Below are positions 1 through 9,636 of a DNA stretch of 64,000 nt, in pieces. Source of the stretch: Lachnospiraceae bacterium (GTDB taxonomy: Bacteria; Bacillota; Clostridia; Lachnospirales; Lachnospiraceae); the NCBI GenBank assembly GCA_028689655.1, contig JAQVCT010000001.1, positions 248,001-312,000 on the forward strand, in the 5' to 3' direction. Both the position numbers and the translations under genes were made by a program. The notes beneath the pieces were generated by a model. That model ran no database searches. It was not told the origin of the DNA and saw nothing but the letters and a program-made list of their open reading frames with translations. The first letter of the stretch is position 1. Each line of letters begins with the position of its first letter.

Positions 1-937
<937 letters not shown>

Positions 938-952
938 TTACTATTAACCTTC

Positions 953-993
953 GGCACTTTGTGCCTTCGTGTTCTCGATTACTTTGTAATCGA
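953..993. repeat. Two adjacent small palindromes between grpE and dnaK
   Basis: GGCAC-TTT-GTGCC (953-965) is followed by TCGATTAC-TTT-GTAATCGA (975-993). Both are perfect hairpins with a TTT (AAA on the other strand) loop. They sit in the 85-bp gap inside the heat-shock operon. The layout of two stems with a short linker resembles the larger palindromic arrays near 11.5, 25, 33 and 34.4 kb, but the linker is less conserved, so kinship is uncertain. No terminator-like T run follows the stems. Confidence 0.6.
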
Positions 994-1001
994 AACAAAT
1001 A

Positions 1002-1634
1002 TTATTGTACTACTGCTACCATGCTGTGTCTTACAACGGAATCTCTGTAAAGATATCCTTTCAGCAATTCCTGTGCTACTGTTCCGGTCTCATATTCTTC
1101 ACTCTCCACCTGCATTACTGCATTATGGAAATCCGGATCGAATTCATTTCCTATTGCCTCGATTGGTTTCACACCCATCTCATCGAGACTGGTCATGAGC
1201 TGCTTATATACCATATTCATTCCCTCAGCGAAAGCTGTTCCTTTTTCATCTTCCGGAATGCTTGCAAGACCTCTTTCAAAATTATCTACAACTGGTAATA
1301 TTTTTTCCACTACACTCTTTGCACCGACTTCAAACATTGCTGTTTTTTCTTTCTCGGTTCTCTTTCTGTAGTTCTCGAATTCTGCCATCTGACGCATCAC
1401 TTTGTCTTCCAGCTCTTCGACCTTTTCTTTCATCTTATCTTTGTCATGTTTCTTGTCAGCTTTTGCCTTCTTTCTGGCCTCTCTGCTGTTCTCAGGAATT
1501 ATTTCATCTTCCTTTCGCTCTGTATCTTCTCCTGTCTCTTCTGCCACTGTTTCCTCCAATGGCTGTTCTTCTGAAACCGTCTGATTCGTTTCTTCCTGAT
1601 CCAAATCCTGTTTTAAATCTTCATTTTCCTGCAC
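1002..1634 (-). CDS. grpE: Nucleotide exchange factor GrpE
   Basis: Homodimeric exchange factor that releases ADP from DnaK. The N-terminal third is highly acidic and charged, then a long coiled coil (KVEELEDKVMRQMAEFENYRKR) leads to the GrpE core with LLPVVDNFERGL-like and FDPDFHNAVMQVE motifs. The GTG at 1634 is chosen because AGGAGG lies 9 nt upstream; a longer frame opening with TTG at 1676 has no comparable ribosome site. The protein is then 210 residues, usual for the family. It lies 57 bp after hrcA and 85 bp before dnaK in the same operon. Confidence 0.95.
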   Translation of the reverse strand: MQENEDLKQDLDQEETNQTVSEEQPLEETVAEETGEDTERKEDEIIPENSREARKKAKADKKHDKDKMKEKVEELEDKVMRQMAEFENYRKRTEKEKTAMFEVGAKSVVEKILPVVDNFERGLASIPEDEKGTAFAEGMNMVYKQLMTSLDEMGVKPIEAIGNEFDPDFHNAVMQVESEEYETGTVAQELLKGYLYRDSVVRHSMVAVVQ

Positions 1635-1691
1635 GCTATCAGTCCTCCTACTGTTGTATTCCTGCTTGGCAACCAAGGATTCGGTTCATTC

Positions 1692-2732
1692 CTAGGTTTT
1701 CTTATATAATGTATCAAGTTGATTCTTGAGCGATTTCAATGTGGTAATTACTTTTTCATAATCCATTCTCTTTGGTCCGATAATACCTATCGTTCCCTGC
1801 ATGCCTTCCTCCAATTCATAGGTGGCTGTTACGACACTGCAGTCCCTCATGGTAGAGATTGGAGTTTCATTACCGATATACACCTGGATTCCCTGATGGT
1901 CATCGCCTTCCAGACCTTCATGCATCCACTCTGTCAACTGCTGTTTCTCTTCCAATGCTGTAATCAGTTCGCTTGCTTTCTGATTATCGGAAAGTTCCGG
2001 ATATTTGAATATATTATTGGCTCCACTGGTGTAAATCTCAAGATCATCATCTGACTTGATGGCCTCTGCCACTGCATCAATGACATTACTGATAATGTCG
2101 CTGTGAATGCCGGCCTTTTGCTTCAATGCAGATATCATTGCCAAATTAATCTCATCTATGGACAATCCATTTAAATGTGTATTGAGAAGAATGTTCAACT
2201 TGAGAATTGTCTCATCGTCCAATTCCTCCTCCACATCCAGGATATTATTTTTGATAATGTTGCCCTCCACAACGATGACTGCTACCAATTGATTCTTATC
2301 CATTCTGGAAAGCTGAATAAATTTCACTTTATTTCTCTGATAACGGGGTGTGGATATCATGGTGGCATATTCGGTATTCGTGGCAAGTACCTTTGCGACC
2401 TGTTTCAGGAGATTATCTACTTTGTCTTCCTTTTCCAGAAGCATTTCCTTCATCTCCACTACTTCCCGTTCCTTTTCCTCCATCATGGTATCTACGTAGA
2501 GTCGATAGCCTTTATCCGATGGAATCCTGCCTGCCGAGGTGTAAGGCTGTACGATGTATCCCAGTTCCTCCAGATCTGACATCTCGTTGCGAATGGTGGC
2601 TGAACTAAGGTTCAGGTCTGTGTATTTGGAAATCGTTCTAGATCCAACCGGTTCACCAGTCTCAAGATAATTCCGAATAATCGCTTGCAGTATCTTCACT
2701 TTTCGGTCATCCAGCCTATCGTCCAGTTGCAT
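1692..2732 (-). CDS. hrcA: Heat-inducible transcription repressor HrcA
   Basis: Repressor of class I heat-shock genes, binding the CIRCE operator and depending on GroE for activity in Bacillus. The 346-residue protein has the N-terminal winged helix typical of HrcA (KILQAIIRNYLETGEPVGS, then LSSATIRNEMSDLEELGY and the YTSAGRIPSDKGYR motif), followed by the GAF-like dimerisation region. The start has AAGGAAG upstream. It is the first gene after the CIRCE and promoter at 2794-2863, so it is autoregulated and co-transcribed with grpE and dnaK. Confidence 0.97.
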   Translation of the reverse strand: MQLDDRLDDRKVKILQAIIRNYLETGEPVGSRTISKYTDLNLSSATIRNEMSDLEELGYIVQPYTSAGRIPSDKGYRLYVDTMMEEKEREVVEMKEMLLEKEDKVDNLLKQVAKVLATNTEYATMISTPRYQRNKVKFIQLSRMDKNQLVAVIVVEGNIIKNNILDVEEELDDETILKLNILLNTHLNGLSIDEINLAMISALKQKAGIHSDIISNVIDAVAEAIKSDDDLEIYTSGANNIFKYPELSDNQKASELITALEEKQQLTEWMHEGLEGDDHQGIQVYIGNETPISTMRDCSVVTATYELEEGMQGTIGIIGPKRMDYEKVITTLKSLKNQLDTLYKKT

Positions 2733-2793
2733 CTATCCCACTTCCTTTCCCAACCACTGCCTTTTGCAGTACCTGTAAGCTGTTTTTAGACTG

Positions 2794-2820
2794 TTAGCAC
2801 TCGTTTGATTAGAGTGCTAA
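2794..2820. promoter_or_regulatory. CIRCE operator (HrcA site)
   Basis: Perfect TTAGCACTC-N9-GAGTGCTAA inverted repeat, the invariant CIRCE form. It lies downstream of the hrcA promoter and about 60 bp before the hrcA start. Confidence 0.98.
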
Positions 2821-2835
2821 CATCTTCTTAACCTA

Positions 2836-2863
2836 AATTATCACTCTCTTAATCTATTGTCAA
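2836..2863 (-). promoter_or_regulatory. Sigma-A-type promoter of hrcA-grpE-dnaK
   Basis: On the minus strand a consensus TTGACA (2858-2863) is followed after 15-17 bp by GATAAT/TAATTT near 2836-2842. The CIRCE starts some 16 bp further downstream, the usual geometry for repression around the transcription start. Confidence 0.8.
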
Positions 2864-2912
2864 CACAATTTGAGAAAAATAAATCTAAAATAATTATAAA
2901 ATAGGTAAAAGG

Positions 2913-2958
2913 GCAAAAAAAAGAGGTCGGTTTGATTTATCATTATCAAACTGATCTC
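2913..2958 (-). terminator. Rho-independent terminator after the DUF6465 gene
   Basis: An imperfect stem of about 14 bp (GAGGTCGGTTTGAT at 2923 with ATCAAACTGATCTC ending at 2958) is followed on the minus strand by a run of eight T. It lies just beyond the stop at 2991 and isolates the gene from the heat-shock promoter. Confidence 0.85.
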
Positions 2959-2990
2959 CTTCTTTTAATTTTGGTCTTATCACTATCGTT

Positions 2991-3455
2991 TTAAATATCG
3001 AAATCACCCATGATCTCACCGTTAATTACATAGTATGCTTTTCCTTCTTCTGGTTTTACATAGAGGTCAACAGATACTAAATCTGCTGCTTTCTTTTTAT
3101 AATCATATTTCCAGATATCTTTCACACTCTTCATGAGATCTTCTTGAGCATAACTCTTTCCTGCGAATTCGATATGTAAGTTTTCTTTCACTTCTGTCTT
3201 TTTTGCTACTACTCTCTTTGGTGCAGCCTTTTTAGCGGGTGCCTTCTTTGCAGTTGCTGTAGTCTTAACTTCTTTTGCTACAGGAGCTTTTACTTCCACT
3301 TTCGTTTCCGTTTTTACTGGCTCTTCTTTTACTGGCTCTTCTTTTACTGGCTCTTCTTTTTTAATTGGAACGGCTGCTGTCATAACTGGTGCTGCTTTCT
3401 CTACGCTCGTTTTGGTTACTGGAGTTGCCACTACTTTTTTGTTTGCATTTCTCAT
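2991..3455 (-). CDS. DUF6465 family protein with Lys/Ala/Pro/Glu-rich linker
   Basis: Protein of 154 residues and unknown function. Residues 1-90 are low complexity, with three consecutive EEPVK repeats and an Ala/Lys-rich histone-H1-like stretch (AKKAPAKKAAPKR). The last 60 residues form a compact domain (ENLHIEFAGKSYAQEDLMK to VINGEIMGDFDI) that I recognise as DUF6465, common in Lachnospiraceae. The start is the ATG after AGGAG; a longer frame lacks a ribosome site. Monocistronic: terminator on one side, inverted repeat on the other. The basic tail suggests nucleic acid or cell-surface polyanion contact, but this is only inference. Confidence 0.8.
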   Translation of the reverse strand: MRNANKKVVATPVTKTSVEKAAPVMTAAVPIKKEEPVKEEPVKEEPVKTETKVEVKAPVAKEVKTTATAKKAPAKKAAPKRVVAKKTEVKENLHIEFAGKSYAQEDLMKSVKDIWKYDYKKKAADLVSVDLYVKPEEGKAYYVINGEIMGDFDI

Positions 3456-3511
3456 AATATAATACTCCTTCCTAAAACAATACTTCCCCTGTGTCATCTA
3501 ATGTATACAAT

Positions 3512-3541
3512 ACATATAGAAACAATAAATTTTCTATATGT
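3512..3541. promoter_or_regulatory. Perfect 11-bp inverted repeat upstream of the DUF6465 gene
   Basis: ACATATAGAAA (3512-3522), an 8-bp loop, and TTTCTATATGT (3531-3541). It lies 57 bp upstream of the DUF6465 start and 100 bp beyond the phoR stop. It could be an operator for the DUF6465 gene or an AT-rich transcript hairpin. No T run follows, so a terminator is less likely. Confidence 0.45.
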
Positions 3542-3641
3542 GGAAAGTTTATAACTTATTCCAGTTATTGTCAACTATTCCAGCGCTTAAATACCGCATT
3601 TTTCCACTATTTTTCGAATATTTTGTAACTTTTATGCATTA

Positions 3642-5063
3642 TTACTGCATATTGTCTGGAATCTCTCTCTCCAGTGGGATGGACACCGTAAAGGTACTTC
3701 CCTCACCCACTTTGCTGATGAGATTCATACTGCCACCATAATATTCCACAATATGTTTTACGATGGAAAGTCCAAGACCTGTTCCGCCCATCTTCTTACT
3801 TCTGCCCTTATCTACACGGTAGAATCGCTCAAAGACTCTTTCCTGGTTCTCATCTGAGATTCCCATACCGTCATCTCTCACCGTGACCACCATATTTTCC
3901 GAAAGTTTTCGTACATCCACCCAGACATTTCCTCCTGGATGATTATATTTAATGCCATTGCTGGTAAGGTTTACGATGAGCTCCCGCAATTGCTTCGTGC
4001 TGGCTTCTATGATAAGTGGTTCACATTCCTGGTGAAGTTTAACTTCATACTCCGCTGCGATAGGTTCTAAGGATTCGAAGATTTCTGTGATCAGTGGGCT
4101 CATGCGCACCATGGAGTATGTAACTTCTGCTTCTTTGGTCTCCAACCGGGATATCATAAGAATATCATTGATGAGATTTGTCATATTATCTGTTTCTTTT
4201 AAAATACGTGCCATAAAATCATTTTTGGTCTCATCATCTTTTACAAATCCCTGGTTCAGCAATTCTGCATACCCTTTAATAGAAGTAATAGGCGTTTTCA
4301 ATTCATGGCTTGCATTGGAGAAAAATTCCTGGCGGATCTTTTTTTCAAATTCCAACTGATTCACATGATCACGAATCTCTTCCGTAAGCTGAGTCGTTGT
4401 ATCAGAGATAACATTGAGTTCATCATATTTGTAATGCTTGAACTGAAAATCCATTTCGTCTCCGCTTACCTTAGACATCTCATCCGAGATCTCCTGAAGG
4501 GGTTTCGTAATGGTTCCGATAAACCGGAAGGTCAATACCATGGATATGACAAATGCTACGCCCACTCCTACAAGTAAAAATGGGAAAATAGATTTCAAAT
4601 AATCCAGAATGCCCGTGTAGGGTACCGACATACGAATCAAATATTGTCCGGATATGGACAGTGCTGCCAAATAAAGCATATCCTCATTCAGTGTCTCTGA
4701 AAATCTGGTGGCATAACCATAATGCTCCTGGCTGTTCAACGCTTTCTGTATCTCTTCCCGTTCCAGATGATTCTGTAATTTTTCCACTTCATACGCATCT
4801 GTATCAGCACATACATTGCCCTCCAGATCAATAATAGTAATCCTGTTCCTGTCCTGTAGTGTGCGCTCATGTATCTGCTCCAACTGTCCCTGTATATCCT
4901 GCTGATAATCAATGGAGTAATCAACCACATGAATTGTATTCATCATATTGGAGAGATTCTCATCCAGCATCTGATTTCCGATAAAATAGTATGCGATACA
5001 ACTGCTGATCGCCAATGCAACTATCAGTACTTCTATAAATCTAAAAAGTAATGCTCTTTTCAT
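3642..5063 (-). CDS. phoR: Sensor histidine kinase PhoR-like
   Basis: Membrane sensor kinase of 473 residues, expected to phosphorylate the response regulator encoded 17 bp upstream under phosphate starvation. TM helices are at about 8-28 and 158-180 and flank an extracytoplasmic sensor region of about 130 residues. HAMP follows, then HisKA with SHELKTP (His about 253), N box NLTSNGIKYN, G1 DDGMGIS and G2 GGTGLGLSIV. It is third in the operon Na/Pi cotransporter-regulator-kinase. That link to phosphate transport, with pst-phoU beside it, supports PhoR over other OmpR-type kinases. No PAS domain is evident. Confidence 0.9.
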   Translation of the reverse strand: MKRALLFRFIEVLIVALAISSCIAYYFIGNQMLDENLSNMMNTIHVVDYSIDYQQDIQGQLEQIHERTLQDRNRITIIDLEGNVCADTDAYEVEKLQNHLEREEIQKALNSQEHYGYATRFSETLNEDMLYLAALSISGQYLIRMSVPYTGILDYLKSIFPFLLVGVGVAFVISMVLTFRFIGTITKPLQEISDEMSKVSGDEMDFQFKHYKYDELNVISDTTTQLTEEIRDHVNQLEFEKKIRQEFFSNASHELKTPITSIKGYAELLNQGFVKDDETKNDFMARILKETDNMTNLINDILMISRLETKEAEVTYSMVRMSPLITEIFESLEPIAAEYEVKLHQECEPLIIEASTKQLRELIVNLTSNGIKYNHPGGNVWVDVRKLSENMVVTVRDDGMGISDENQERVFERFYRVDKGRSKKMGGTGLGLSIVKHIVEYYGGSMNLISKVGEGSTFTVSIPLEREIPDNMQ

Positions 5064-5080
5064 ATCACTCCTTTTATCAG

Positions 5081-5767
5081 CTAAATAACAAATCTGTACC
5101 CCACGCTTCTAATCGTCTTAATGTATGTGCTGCCTTCCTCGCCCAGTTTCTGGCGAAGGGTACGTATGTGAATATCCAAAGTACGGGTCTCTATCTCCGC
5201 ATTGTAATCCCACAGCTCGTCCAATAACTCTTCTCTTTCCACTACTCTTGCACGATTTTCTACCAGATACATGAGAAGCTCATATTCCTTGTAAGTAAGT
5301 GTCACTGGTTTTCCATCCATCGCCACTTCTCTGGTCGCCATATCTATGCTGAGTTTTCCTAGTTCCACAACCCCTTTTTTGGGTGCGCTGGTCTCCACGT
5401 TGGCTCTTCTCAATAAGGAACGGATACGTGCTGTCAATTCCAATACGCCAAATGGCTTCGTGATGTAATCATCTGCCCCGCCGTCAAGACCTACGACTTT
5501 GTCATATTCTTTATCTTTTGCAGTCAATACGATCAATGGCATATTCTTAATATTATCCATCTTACGGATCTTACCAATGGCAGTAAGTCCATCCATTCCC
5601 GGAAGCATCAGATCGAATACCGCCAGATCCGGCTTCATCTCATCGATACATTCCAGTGCCAGTTCCGCTGACTCAAAAGCCATCACTTCATAGCCATAGC
5701 CTTCCAGTGCAATCTTGACCAGGTTGCGGATGTTCTCATCATCTTCAATCACAAATATTTTCTGCAT
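5081..5767 (-). CDS. phoB: Response regulator PhoB/PhoP (OmpR family)
   Basis: DNA-binding response regulator of 228 residues. The receiver has the acidic pair in VIEDDENIR and phospho-acceptor Asp near 52 (LAVFDLMLPGMDG), conserved Lys in LTAKDKE, and a winged-helix effector (LTYKEYELLMYLVENRARVVEREELLDELW to IRTLRQKLGEEG..YIKTIRSVGYRF). Start is the ATG after AAAGGAGAAGGAAGC; a seven-residue longer frame is not needed. It likely binds the TTTACA repeats at 7753-7805 and 12798-12814, controlling its own operon and pstS. Assignment as the Pho regulator rests on context. Confidence 0.9.
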   Translation of the reverse strand: MQKIFVIEDDENIRNLVKIALEGYGYEVMAFESAELALECIDEMKPDLAVFDLMLPGMDGLTAIGKIRKMDNIKNMPLIVLTAKDKEYDKVVGLDGGADDYITKPFGVLELTARIRSLLRRANVETSAPKKGVVELGKLSIDMATREVAMDGKPVTLTYKEYELLMYLVENRARVVEREELLDELWDYNAEIETRTLDIHIRTLRQKLGEEGSTYIKTIRSVGYRFVI

Positions 5768-5801
5768 GCTTCCTTCTCCTTTTACCACTCACAGACAATT
5801 A

Positions 5802-7463
5802 TTAGTTCTCCATTGCCACATAACCAGCAATGTTGGTCGCGTGGTCTGAGATTCTCTCCAGATTACTCAGAATGTCCAGGAAAATAACTCCGCCTTCCGG
5901 ACCACACTTTCCTCTGGAAAGTCTCTGGATATGTCTCTCTCTCATCTCTTCCTCCATGGCATCTACCTGGGATTCCAGTTCCTCCACATGCTCGATTGCC
6001 ACTTTACTTCCGTCTCTTCTGGCTGTCAGCGCCCATTCCAAAGCCTGTATGGTCTCCGTAGCGATATCCTCCAGGTCCGTAATACCTCGTTTTGAGAACT
6101 GTATTCTGTCTCTTCGTCTTGTCTCAGCCAATTCTGCTATATTTTCACAATGATCTCCCACACGCTCCATATCACTTATGGTGTAGAAGAGATTCTTAAT
6201 TAATAAATGTTGTTTTTCCGTCAGGGATAGATTATCTACTTCCACCAAATATGCGGTAAGGATCTTCTCCAGCTGATTGATGACTTTCTCTTTTTCGCAG
6301 ACCTGTTGTGCTAATTTCTGGTCAGCGGACTGCACTGCCTCCACTGCTGCCCTTGTACTTTCCAATGTGATAGTTCCCATATAAGATACTTCTTTGATGG
6401 CTGTCTCAATGGCAAAGGACGGATTGGCAAGAATCCTTCGATCCAGTCTTCGCTGTACCTCGGTGGGAATGTCTTCTTTTTCCTCTTCCGACTCTTTGCC
6501 ATCGCGAACGATCATTTCTGACAATAATACCAGCTTATTAGCAAATGGGAACAGCAGAATCGTATTCAGGATATTGAATACGGTATGGAATATGGATATC
6601 TGCACCGCTGATATATGAGATGACGCCCATGTCATATTAAATTGGAAAAGCACGAACATGATCGCTCCAAATATCACCGCACCCAAGGTATTAAAAAGTA
6701 AATGGATCACAGATGCTCTCTTTGCATTTTTACCAGTTCCTGCACTGGATATCAATGCAGTCACACAGGTACCGATATTCTGCCCCAATGTGATGAATAC
6801 TGCGGACTGCCAGTTCACCACACCATTCAATGCCAGGGTCTGCAGGATGCCTACAGAAGCGGAGGAACTTTGAATGATCGCTGTGACAACAGCTCCCACG
6901 ATAATTGCCAAAAGTGGATTCCTGCCCAATACCCGGAAAGCATCTACAAAGATCTGTGCATCTCTGTATGGCGCGATAGAATCAGACATATATGTAAGAC
7001 CAATAAAAAGTGCACCGAAACCGACTAAGATCTCGCCCACTTTTTTCTTATTTTCCTTCTGACTAAAAAGTATGAGAAATGCACCAATACCCACTAATAC
7101 CGGTGAGAAAAATTCCGGTTTGAATATACTTCCCAAATCACTCATGGATACGATCCACGCTGTGATAGTAGTACCAATATTGGCACCCATGATAACCCCT
7201 ACTGCCTGGGCTAACGTGAGCATACCTGCATTTACAAACCCGACCACCATAACCGTAGTGGCACTACTGCTCTGTATAATGGCAGTAATCAAGGCTCCTA
7301 CCACTACCGCAATAAAACGGTTCTTTGTGAGAAAGCCCATCAGGCTTTTTAATTTTCCCCCTGCTGACTTCTGCAATCCGTCTGCCATAATGTGCATACC
7401 ATACAGAAACAGTCCAAGCCCGCCGATGAAATGAAAAATCATCCCTAAATCATCCAGTGTCAT
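5802..7463 (-). CDS. Na+/phosphate cotransporter with PhoU-like tail
   Basis: Integral membrane protein of the NptA/PNaS family, sodium-driven phosphate uptake or export. Two inverted-topology repeats each carry the family QSSS motif (ALITAIIQSSSATTVMVVG and AVVTAIIQSSSASVGILQ). The last 200 residues are a soluble PhoU-like helical domain (LFYTISDMERVGDHCENIAEL, LSNLERISDHATNIAGYV). The start is the ATG at 7463 behind GGAGG; a frame 24 codons longer runs into a repeat element and is rejected. First gene of the operon with phoB and phoR, preceded by Pho boxes, so phosphate-starvation control is likely. Confidence 0.9.
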   Translation of the reverse strand: MTLDDLGMIFHFIGGLGLFLYGMHIMADGLQKSAGGKLKSLMGFLTKNRFIAVVVGALITAIIQSSSATTVMVVGFVNAGMLTLAQAVGVIMGANIGTTITAWIVSMSDLGSIFKPEFFSPVLVGIGAFLILFSQKENKKKVGEILVGFGALFIGLTYMSDSIAPYRDAQIFVDAFRVLGRNPLLAIIVGAVVTAIIQSSSASVGILQTLALNGVVNWQSAVFITLGQNIGTCVTALISSAGTGKNAKRASVIHLLFNTLGAVIFGAIMFVLFQFNMTWASSHISAVQISIFHTVFNILNTILLFPFANKLVLLSEMIVRDGKESEEEKEDIPTEVQRRLDRRILANPSFAIETAIKEVSYMGTITLESTRAAVEAVQSADQKLAQQVCEKEKVINQLEKILTAYLVEVDNLSLTEKQHLLIKNLFYTISDMERVGDHCENIAELAETRRRDRIQFSKRGITDLEDIATETIQALEWALTARRDGSKVAIEHVEELESQVDAMEEEMRERHIQRLSRGKCGPEGGVIFLDILSNLERISDHATNIAGYVAMEN

Positions 7464-7484
7464 TTCTTTTTCCTCCATTGTATT

Positions 7485-7561
7485 GAACATCAGCCCATTT
7501 AAAATTTGTCTTCGACAAATGGGCTGACGCTGCATGTCAAGTTTTCATTGAAAACTTAACA
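7485..7561 (-). repeat. Leader hairpin element, copy 1 (upstream of Na/Pi cotransporter)
   Basis: In the sense of the downstream gene: GACATGCAGCGTCAGCCC, then ATTTGTC-GAA-GACAAAT, then GGGCTGATGTTC. CAGCCC pairs with GGGCTG around the inner hairpin, and an AAGTTTTCAATGAAAACTT hairpin precedes it. It ends about 20 nt before the cotransporter ATG. Related copies lie before pstS (12591-12667) and before the PIG-L-GH65 gene (40646-40701). The rest of the 390-bp gap from 7464 to 7853 holds the Pho boxes at 7753-7805 and otherwise nothing recognised. Confidence 0.75.
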
Positions 7562-7752
7562 CAATCGTATTGAACATCAGCTCATTTTAAATAGCCATGT
7601 TTCCCTTATTTTACCCTTACCAATTACTTTATTCAATACTTTTCAGGCAACACAAATAGACCTGTTACCTGCTTTGCACTGACATCTTCCCAGTCGGTGC
7701 CGTCCGTTAAACTGTCCAGGCATACTACACCCACTAAGCGGTCTAGGCATAG

Positions 7753-7805
7753 TGTAACAAGTCTATGTAAAGTCTATTCATGGAGAAATGTAAAATCTTT
7801 GTAAA
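7753..7805 (-). promoter_or_regulatory. Pho box array for the Na/Pi-phoB-phoR operon
   Basis: On the minus strand TTTACA occurs at 7800-7805, 7789-7794 and 7766-7771, with GTTACA at 7753-7758. Spacings are 11, 23 and 13 bp, about one or two helical turns, so all face one side of the DNA. TT(A/T/C)ACA direct repeats with about 11-bp period are the known PhoP/PhoB recognition pattern in Firmicutes. Site identity is inferred from this match and from the genes downstream. Confidence 0.75.
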
Positions 7806-7853
7806 ATATGCATCAGCTGCATAGCACCGAAGGTCCAGGTCTGTTCTACAATT

Positions 7854-8570
7854 CTAAAGCAGTCTCACATTCTGGATAGATCCAGTTTCTCTAAAAATCT
7901 CCCACTCGGCGATATTCACTGCATGATCTCCTACTTTTTCCAGATATTTTGCAATCATCATAATATCCACACACACATCCGGGGACGCAAGATTATTATT
8001 CTTATCCTTCATGACAGTTCCCACTACTTCATCCTGCACTTTAGATTTCTGCTGTAAAGTTGCTACCACATCGTTTTTCATTTTATTAAAAAGTTCATCT
8101 ACGATATCATCATTTTTAATTACAGTATTTGCCTGCTCAAAATCCTGATTGGCAAATGCTTCCACCGCATCATGAACCATTTCCTTGCATGCTGTTATCA
8201 TGGGTGAAATATGTGGAGAATATTCTACCAGGTTCTGGTCTTTCCATCTGGAAACCAGTTCCGCAATATCTACTGCGTGATCTCCGATACGCTCAATATC
8301 TGTTACCACTTTCAATGCGGAAGATATCAGACGAAGATCCCCCACAATTGGCTGTTGTCTGGTGATCAGGGACAGGCACTGTGCTTCGATGGCACGCTCC
8401 ATATCGTTGATGACTCTTTCATTTTTTATTACAAATTCAGTTGCTTCCTGATTCATTTCTGTCATGGCATCAAAGAGACGGTCAATAGATGTTTCTACAC
8501 TGCTTCCCATCTCCTCCAGACTTTTTTTCAGTTCATTCAACTGCTGTTCAAAATTAATTCTTGTTGGCAT
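7854..8570 (-). CDS. phoU: Phosphate transport regulator PhoU
   Basis: Cytosolic helical protein of 238 residues that restrains PhoR and Pst activity. It holds two copies of the PhoU helical repeat (SALKVVTDIERIGDHAVDIAEL and IAKYLEKVGDHAVNIAEWEIF) with the E/D-R/K-x-GDH metal-cluster motif. Last gene of pst-phoU. The 138-bp gap to pstB contains short palindromes, including ATGCAAGCATGC-like sequence that recalls the TTACATGCAAGCATGACGTC segment of the 25 and 33 kb arrays, possibly an eroded copy. Confidence 0.95.
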   Translation of the reverse strand: MPTRINFEQQLNELKKSLEEMGSSVETSIDRLFDAMTEMNQEATEFVIKNERVINDMERAIEAQCLSLITRQQPIVGDLRLISSALKVVTDIERIGDHAVDIAELVSRWKDQNLVEYSPHISPMITACKEMVHDAVEAFANQDFEQANTVIKNDDIVDELFNKMKNDVVATLQQKSKVQDEVVGTVMKDKNNNLASPDVCVDIMMIAKYLEKVGDHAVNIAEWEIFRETGSIQNVRLL

Positions 8571-8708
8571 GTGTTACCTCCTGATTTTCTACTATCTAAT
8601 ACTGGTTACACATCCATTCGTTTCGGACTTTGTCCTGCACTCACGGATGACGCTCGTCAATCTCCAACATATGTATGCAAGCATGCAATGTCGTATTTGA
8701 CTTGCTGT

Positions 8709-9491
8709 TCAACCAAATCTACCTGTGATATAATCTTCGGTACGTTTATCCTGGGGACGGGTAAAGATATTGTTAGTAGCGTCGAACTCTACTACTTCTC
8801 CCACCAGAAAAAAGGCTGTGTAGTCTGACACACGGGCTGCCTGCTGCATATTGTGCGTAACAACAGCCACAGTGTATTTATCTTTCAATTCCACCATCAG
8901 GTCTTCTATCTTTAATGTAGATATGGGATCTAATGCAGAGGTAGGCTCATCCATCAGGAGGATGTCAGGCTGTACTGCAAGTGCTCTGGCGATACAGAGT
9001 CTCTGCTGCTGACCACCGGATAATCCCAGCGCTGACTTTTTGAGGCGATCCTTCACCTCATCAAAAATAGCTGCGCCTATGAGGCTTTCTTCTACGATTT
9101 CATCTAATTTTGATTTTGATTTGATACCGTGGATTCTTGGTCCGTAAGCCACGTTGTCATATATACTCATTGGAAATGGATTAGGCTGTTGAAATACCAT
9201 ACCCACTTTTTTGCGGAGGAGTGTGGTATCTACTTTCTCATCATAGATATTTTCTCCATCCAGAATTACTTTTCCTTCGATTCTTACACCTTCTATCAGG
9301 TCATTCATTCTATTCAGTGTTTTTAAGAAGGTAGATTTACCACATCCACTAGGGCCGATAAATGCTGTAATGGCATTTTTATTAATTTTCATATCTACAT
9401 CTTTTAACGCATGATTCTGACCATAATACAGATTCAGCTTTTCTGTCATAAGCTTGCAGGTCTCCGTTTGTTCCTCTAATTTAACTTCCAT
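8709..9491 (-). CDS. pstB: Phosphate ABC transporter ATP-binding protein PstB
   Basis: ATPase subunit of the high-affinity phosphate importer, 260 residues. Walker [11 protein letters not shown]-loop [17 protein letters not shown], signature [16 protein letters not shown] and Walker [17 protein letters not shown] are all intact. The [16 protein letters not shown] stretch is specific to PstB. Start has AAAGGA upstream. Within pstSCAB-phoU, separated from pstA by a 133-bp palindromic spacer. Confidence 0.97.
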   Translation of the reverse strand: MEVKLEEQTETCKLMTEKLNLYYGQNHALKDVDMKINKNAITAFIGPSGCGKSTFLKTLNRMNDLIEGVRIEGKVILDGENIYDEKVDTTLLRKKVGMVFQQPNPFPMSIYDNVAYGPRIHGIKSKSKLDEIVEESLIGAAIFDEVKDRLKKSALGLSGGQQQRLCIARALAVQPDILLMDEPTSALDPISTLKIEDLMVELKDKYTVAVVTHNMQQAARVSDYTAFFLVGEVVEFDATNNIFTRPQDKRTEDYITGRFG

Positions 9492-9507
9492 ACATATTCC
9501 TTTCTAA

Positions 9508-9636
9508 AAACTGCGTTTTCTATGGGCGGTTCTTTCGGTATTGCCCCCTCATTTTCATTCGGCGGCAGGTCGTAACCGCCATCCTAAATAGAAAACCGCC
9601 ATCCTAAATAGAAAACTGCGTTTTCTATGGGCGGTT
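9508..9636. repeat. Palindromic spacer between pstA and pstB
   Basis: TGCGTTTTCTATGGGCGGTT occurs directly repeated at about 9512 and 9616. Between them AACCGCCATCCTAAATAGAAAAC occurs, with its second half duplicated, and this is largely the reverse complement of the flanking repeats. The transcript can therefore form a strong nested hairpin within the operon. The last codons and stop of pstA (through 9625) lie inside one arm. It may stabilise the upstream transcript or set pstA/pstB stoichiometry; this is inference. Confidence 0.7.

Noticed and set aside
7464-7535. Longer N-terminus for the Na/Pi cotransporter
   Set aside because: It would translate the leader hairpin element; GGAGG precedes the ATG at 7463.
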